Of a DNA stretch of 8,663 nt, positions 6,910 to 8,663 are shown piece by piece; the stretch's first letter is position 1; each line of letters begins with the position of its first letter. The DNA comes from Anaerolineaceae bacterium. GTDB lineage: Bacteria > Chloroflexota > Anaerolineae > Anaerolineales > Anaerolineaceae. The stretch spans positions 1-8,663 of the forward strand of contig JAQTMA010000175.1 of NCBI GenBank assembly GCA_028714615.1, written 5' to 3'. The position numbers and the translations under genes are program-made. The notes under the pieces are model-generated. The model made no database searches. It saw only the letters and a list, made by a program, of their open reading frames with translations, and was not told the origin of the DNA.

Positions 6910-7272
6910 TCAATCCGGGTTGCTAATACGAAGGCCACGAATATGCACATTGATCTCATCTACGGGCATACTCATTGCTTTCTCGACCTGGTATCGAACG
7001 CTTTCTGCAACGCTGGCTGCCACAGATTTAATCCGGGTGCCATACTCTACCACAACGTAGAGATTGATGATAAGTGCATCCCTGGAATATTGGATTTCCA
7101 CACCCAGGGTTGGATCTTTAACCAGAGCGTTGGTCAATCCCTCGGCAAAATTCTTCGCAGCTAAACCCACCACGCCATACGAAGAAACCGCTGCCTGGTA
7201 GGCAATTGAAGCTATGGCGCGGTGAGAAACAAATATGGTTCCGAGTGGGTTGATCCCATCATTCAAGGTCAT
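6910..7272 (-). CDS. Asp23/Gls24 family protein (YloU-like)
   Basis: The 120-residue product matches the small Asp23/YloU family that sits upstream of fakA/yloV in many Gram-positive and related bacteria. Features are a short N-terminus with GTIFVSHRAIASIAYQAA (11-28), the middle VVGLA (34-38), a central strand pair around VEIQYSRDALIINLYVVVEYGT (58-79), and the C-terminal helix plus VDEINVHIRGLRI (104-116), the family's V-x-V-N-V-H-V-x-G-like ending. It has no signal peptide or membrane segment. S. aureus Asp23 works with a membrane anchor near the envelope; the biochemical role of YloU-type members is not established. The ATG is preceded by AAAAGGGG at about 6-base spacing. It is the first gene of the minus-strand run, with 54 bases to fakA, and diverges from rpmB. 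No convincing promoter was found on this strand in 7273-7407. Confidence 0.88.
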   Translation of the reverse strand: MTLNDGINPLGTIFVSHRAIASIAYQAAVSSYGVVGLAAKNFAEGLTNALVKDPTLGVEIQYSRDALIINLYVVVEYGTRIKSVAASVAESVRYQVEKAMSMPVDEINVHIRGLRISNPD

Positions 7273-7306
7273 GTTCGGCCCCTTTTCATAGATATAACCA
7301 TCCCGA

Positions 7307-7335
7307 TTGCGAGAAGTTGCGAAATGTGGTAAAAT
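7307..7335 (+). promoter_or_regulatory. rpmB promoter with extended -10
   Basis: TTGCGA (7307-7312, 4 of 6 to the -35 consensus), a 17-base spacer, then TAAAAT (7330-7335, 5 of 6), directly preceded by TGG, which gives the TGn extended -10 element. Transcription should begin near 7342, leaving a leader of about 65 bases to the rpmB ATG. The hexamers, spacing and extended element agree, and the gene stands alone on this strand and needs its own promoter. Confidence 0.6.
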
Positions 7336-7391
7336 CTCAGTTTGTTGTTCGGACAGAGAAAACTGGTTTCTTGTGCAGGATCATTGTCGTG

Positions 7392-7397
7392 AAAGGA
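7392..7397 (+). promoter_or_regulatory. rpmB ribosome binding site
   Basis: AAAGGA ends 10 bases before the ATG at 7408. An in-frame TTG at 7399 lies almost on top of it and would add only MNN to the L28 N-terminus, so the ATG is preferred; L28 proteins begin MAKxC. Confidence 0.6.
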
Positions 7398-7407
7398 CTT
7401 GAATAAT

Positions 7408-7590
7408 ATGGCTAAATGTGAGAATTGCGGTAAAACGACCACTTTCGGCCACAACCGCAGCTTTTCCTTGCGCGCTACAAACCGGGCATTCCACCCGAAC
7501 CTCCAACGGGTGAGCGTGTTCGTTAACGGACGCAAGATCCGCAAGGTTCTGTGCGCCAAGTGCATTCGTACTTTGGTAAAGACTGCGTAG
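7408..7590 (+). CDS. rpmB: 50S ribosomal protein L28, zinc-binding (four-cysteine) form
   Basis: L28 is a small protein of the large ribosomal subunit. The 60-residue product begins MAKCENCGK and carries two CxxC pairs, Cys4/Cys7 and Cys49/Cys52, the zinc-ribbon form of L28. The motif GKTTTFGHNRSFS (8-20), TNRAFHPNLQ (24-33) and VNGRKIRKVLCAKC (39-52) are typical. It is very basic and of normal length. It is the only plus-strand gene in the window, with its own promoter (7307-7335) and a terminator 24 bases after the stop. It is divergent from the Asp23-family gene and convergent with rpe, the same inverted position it has, as I recall, beside yloU in Bacillus subtilis. Confidence 0.97.
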   Translation: MAKCENCGKTTTFGHNRSFSLRATNRAFHPNLQRVSVFVNGRKIRKVLCAKCIRTLVKTA

Positions 7591-7614
7591 TTTTATTCAG
7601 TTTTTACGACAAAG

Positions 7615-7643
7615 GTCGCGGCGCAAGCCGTGATTTTTGTTTT
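7615..7643 (+). terminator. Rho-independent terminator of rpmB
   Basis: An 8-pair stem (7615-7622 with 7627-7634, including two G-U pairs) closed by a GCAA tetraloop of the stable GNRA class is followed by TTTTTGTTTT (7634-7643). It lies 24 bases past the rpmB stop. On the opposite strand the G-U pairs become C-A mismatches and no T-run follows, so it should stop plus-strand transcription and not the convergent rpe transcript. The T-tract touches the rpe stop codon (7644-7642). Confidence 0.75.
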
Positions 7644-8304
7644 AAATGTGTACAGCATCTCGGAGGGCATGGATTCCTGCTGCGATGCCCTGCGAATGTT
7701 TAAAAATTGAAGTTCCAGCAACGAACGCACGGGCGCCAGCTGCGTATGCAGTCGATATCGTATCCGCTGCGATACCGCCATCCACTTCAAGCCAGGTGGG
7801 AGAGCTAATCTTGTCTAAAGCTCTACGAATTTCCCGGATTTTCACGGTGACTGGCTCTAGATATTCTTGACCTCCGAAGCCTGGCGACACCGTCATCACC
7901 AGCACCAGATCCACTAAATGGAGAATAGCCTCCAGACTAGAAGCTGGTGTACCTGGGTTAAGGCTTACCCCGGGCAGGCAGCCCAGTTCACGGATGCATT
8001 GTAACGTCCTATACAAATGGGGGCAGGTTTCGACATGTACGGTCATGCGACTTGCACCGGCTCGGGCGAACGCTTCCAGATGACGTTCTGGCTGCTCTAT
8101 CATGAGGTGGACATCCAAGGGGAGCTCGGTCGCTGCCCGGCAGGCCTGGGTAATGACAGGACCCATGCTGATATTAGGGACGAAATGCCCATCCATGACG
8201 TCCACGTGAATCCAGCTTGCCCCTGCTGCCTGGGCTTCGTGGATTTGCTCTCCCAAACGGGTGAAATCGGCTGAAAGGATAGATGGGGCGATCACGATGT
8301 TCAT
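7642..8304 (-). CDS. rpe: Ribulose-phosphate 3-epimerase
   Basis: Rpe interconverts ribulose 5-phosphate and xylulose 5-phosphate in the pentose phosphate and Calvin pathways. The 220-residue TIM-barrel protein has normal length and all signatures: APSILSADF (6-14), HVDVMDGHFVPNISMG (33-48), DVHLMIEQPE (64-73), VSPGFGGQ (139-146), VDGGI (174-178) and the phosphate-loop AGTSIF (196-201). Expected metal/catalytic residues His33, Asp35, His66 and Asp175 are present. It begins 9 bases after the stop of the kinase gene, with a weak purine site (AAGAGA overlapping that stop), so the two are probably co-transcribed, as prkC and rpe are near each other in Firmicutes. It ends against the rpmB terminator and no separate terminator is seen on its own strand. 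Confidence 0.97.
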   Translation of the reverse strand: MNIVIAPSILSADFTRLGEQIHEAQAAGASWIHVDVMDGHFVPNISMGPVITQACRAATELPLDVHLMIEQPERHLEAFARAGASRMTVHVETCPHLYRTLQCIRELGCLPGVSLNPGTPASSLEAILHLVDLVLVMTVSPGFGGQEYLEPVTVKIREIRRALDKISSPTWLEVDGGIAADTISTAYAAGARAFVAGTSIFKHSQGIAAGIHALRDAVHI

Positions 8305-8313
8305 CAGGATCTC

Positions 8314-8663
8314 TTAATGCAAAGTCGGATTGAAGGCGAACCATATGTACAACCAAAACGGGATCAAGCCGCCGACTGCGAGAAAGGTCAATAATGCCAG
8401 TCCGACCGTTAGCCAGTCGATGTTGTAAGGATTCTCAGGATTGGTAACGGTATCAGCCAGTCCTTGCGAAGGTACGATCTTCCTTAGCGGAATGGTACCG
8501 GCCTGACCGGTATGGTCAGATGTTTGAATATGTGGCTGTTGCTGGTATAAATTATGGAGAACACGGCCTAATTGATCGGCATTACGATAACGGTTGGCGG
8601 GTTCCTTTGATAGAACCTTTAAGATGAGCTGCTCCAGTGCCGGAGGAATCTCAGGATTGAGCC
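8314..8663 (-). CDS. Hanks-type Ser/Thr protein kinase, C-terminal part (N-terminus beyond the window)
   Basis: An open frame from the right edge to the TAA at 8316-8314 encodes 115 residues. The first 40 match the end of a bacterial eukaryotic-like kinase domain: LNPEIPPALEQLILKVLSKEP, then PANRYRNADQLGRVL, with the invariant subdomain XI Arg at visible residue 24. A polar linker of about 40 residues follows (Gln/Thr/Pro-rich). A hydrophobic segment (about 83-110, WLTVGLALLTFLAVGG onward) would cross the membrane, and only NPTLH remains after it. No PASTA or other extracellular sensor domain is attached, unlike PrkC/PknB. Kinase identity rests on the C-lobe alone, since the catalytic loop is outside the window. 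It is the upstream neighbour of rpe, the position of prkC in Firmicutes apart from an intervening rsgA. Confidence 0.82.
   Translation of the reverse strand, partial: LNPEIPPALEQLILKVLSKEPANRYRNADQLGRVLHNLYQQQPHIQTSDHTGQAGTIPLRKIVPSQGLADTVTNPENPYNIDWLTVGLALLTFLAVGGLIPFWLYIWFAFNPTLH

Noticed and set aside
7340..7405. Possible leader element (ribosomal-protein autoregulation or riboswitch) in the rpmB 5' leader
   Set aside because: Only a small AGAAA/TTTCT hairpin (around 7357-7371) is visible; nothing matches a known leader structure.
7399..7407. TTG start at 7399 for rpmB
   Set aside because: It overlaps the ribosome-site region and adds MNN before the standard MAKC start of L28.
7269..7565. 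98-codon minus-strand frame whose stop overlaps the Asp23-family start in an ATGA
   Set aside because: It is antisense to rpmB over most of its length, is basic and low in family-like features, and its start has no good ribosome site. The overlap is probably a coincidence of the GC-rich rpmB complement.
7607..7618. Alternative short stem (CGAC with GTCG) sharing bases with the rpmB terminator, antiterminator-like
   Set aside because: Only four base pairs, located after the stop codon of rpmB, with no plausible regulated gene downstream on that strand.
1..8663. CRISPR arrays, insertion sequences, tRNA genes, attachment sites
   Set aside because: No direct repeat series, transposase-like frame, terminal inverted repeats or cloverleaf-like sequence was seen; the region reads as stable core genome.

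Overview
The window is a compact stretch of bacterial housekeeping genes with moderate GC content. Most genes lie on the minus strand and are separated by a few bases. The gene set (Hanks-type kinase, rpe, rpmB, Asp23-family protein, DhaL/DegV-type kinase, recG, coaD, coiled-coil protein) and the protein style suggest a Chloroflexota bacterium of the Anaerolineae type. This is an inference from gene order and sequence feel, not from a database search. The order and relative orientation, with rpmB as the only inverted gene, match my recollection of the Bacillus subtilis prkC / rpe / rpmB / yloU / yloV / recG region.

Layout, in the direction of minus-strand transcription (right to left). A Ser/Thr protein kinase enters from the right edge; only its C-terminal 115 residues are visible, ending in one membrane segment. 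It is followed after 9 bases by rpe (ribulose-5-phosphate 3-epimerase). rpmB (ribosomal protein L28, four-cysteine form) lies on the plus strand with its own extended -10 promoter and a hairpin/T-tract terminator, convergent with rpe and divergent from the next unit. The second minus-strand unit contains an Asp23/YloU-family protein, a FakA-like fatty acid kinase ATPase subunit, two DegV (FakB-like) proteins in tandem, recG and coaD. Gaps are 54, 3, -4 (ATGA overlap), 25 and 2 bases, so one operon is likely. After coaD an 80-base gap holds a possible promoter and a good ribosome binding site for a coiled-coil protein that runs off the left edge.

How they fit together: FakA with a FakB partner phosphorylates protein-bound fatty acids, giving acyl-phosphate for phospholipid synthesis. 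Here the kinase subunit and two candidate fatty-acid carriers are encoded back to back. The second DegV protein keeps the residues expected to hold the fatty acid carboxylate. The first, sandwiched between FakA and the canonical-looking carrier, appears to have lost all of them. That degenerate or re-purposed paralogue, together with an altered metal-site residue in FakA, is the most unusual thing in the window. The rest (RecG helicase, CoA biosynthesis, L28, Rpe) is ordinary core metabolism and information processing. No mobile elements, CRISPR arrays, tRNA or rRNA genes were seen, and there is no gene-free stretch over 300 bases.
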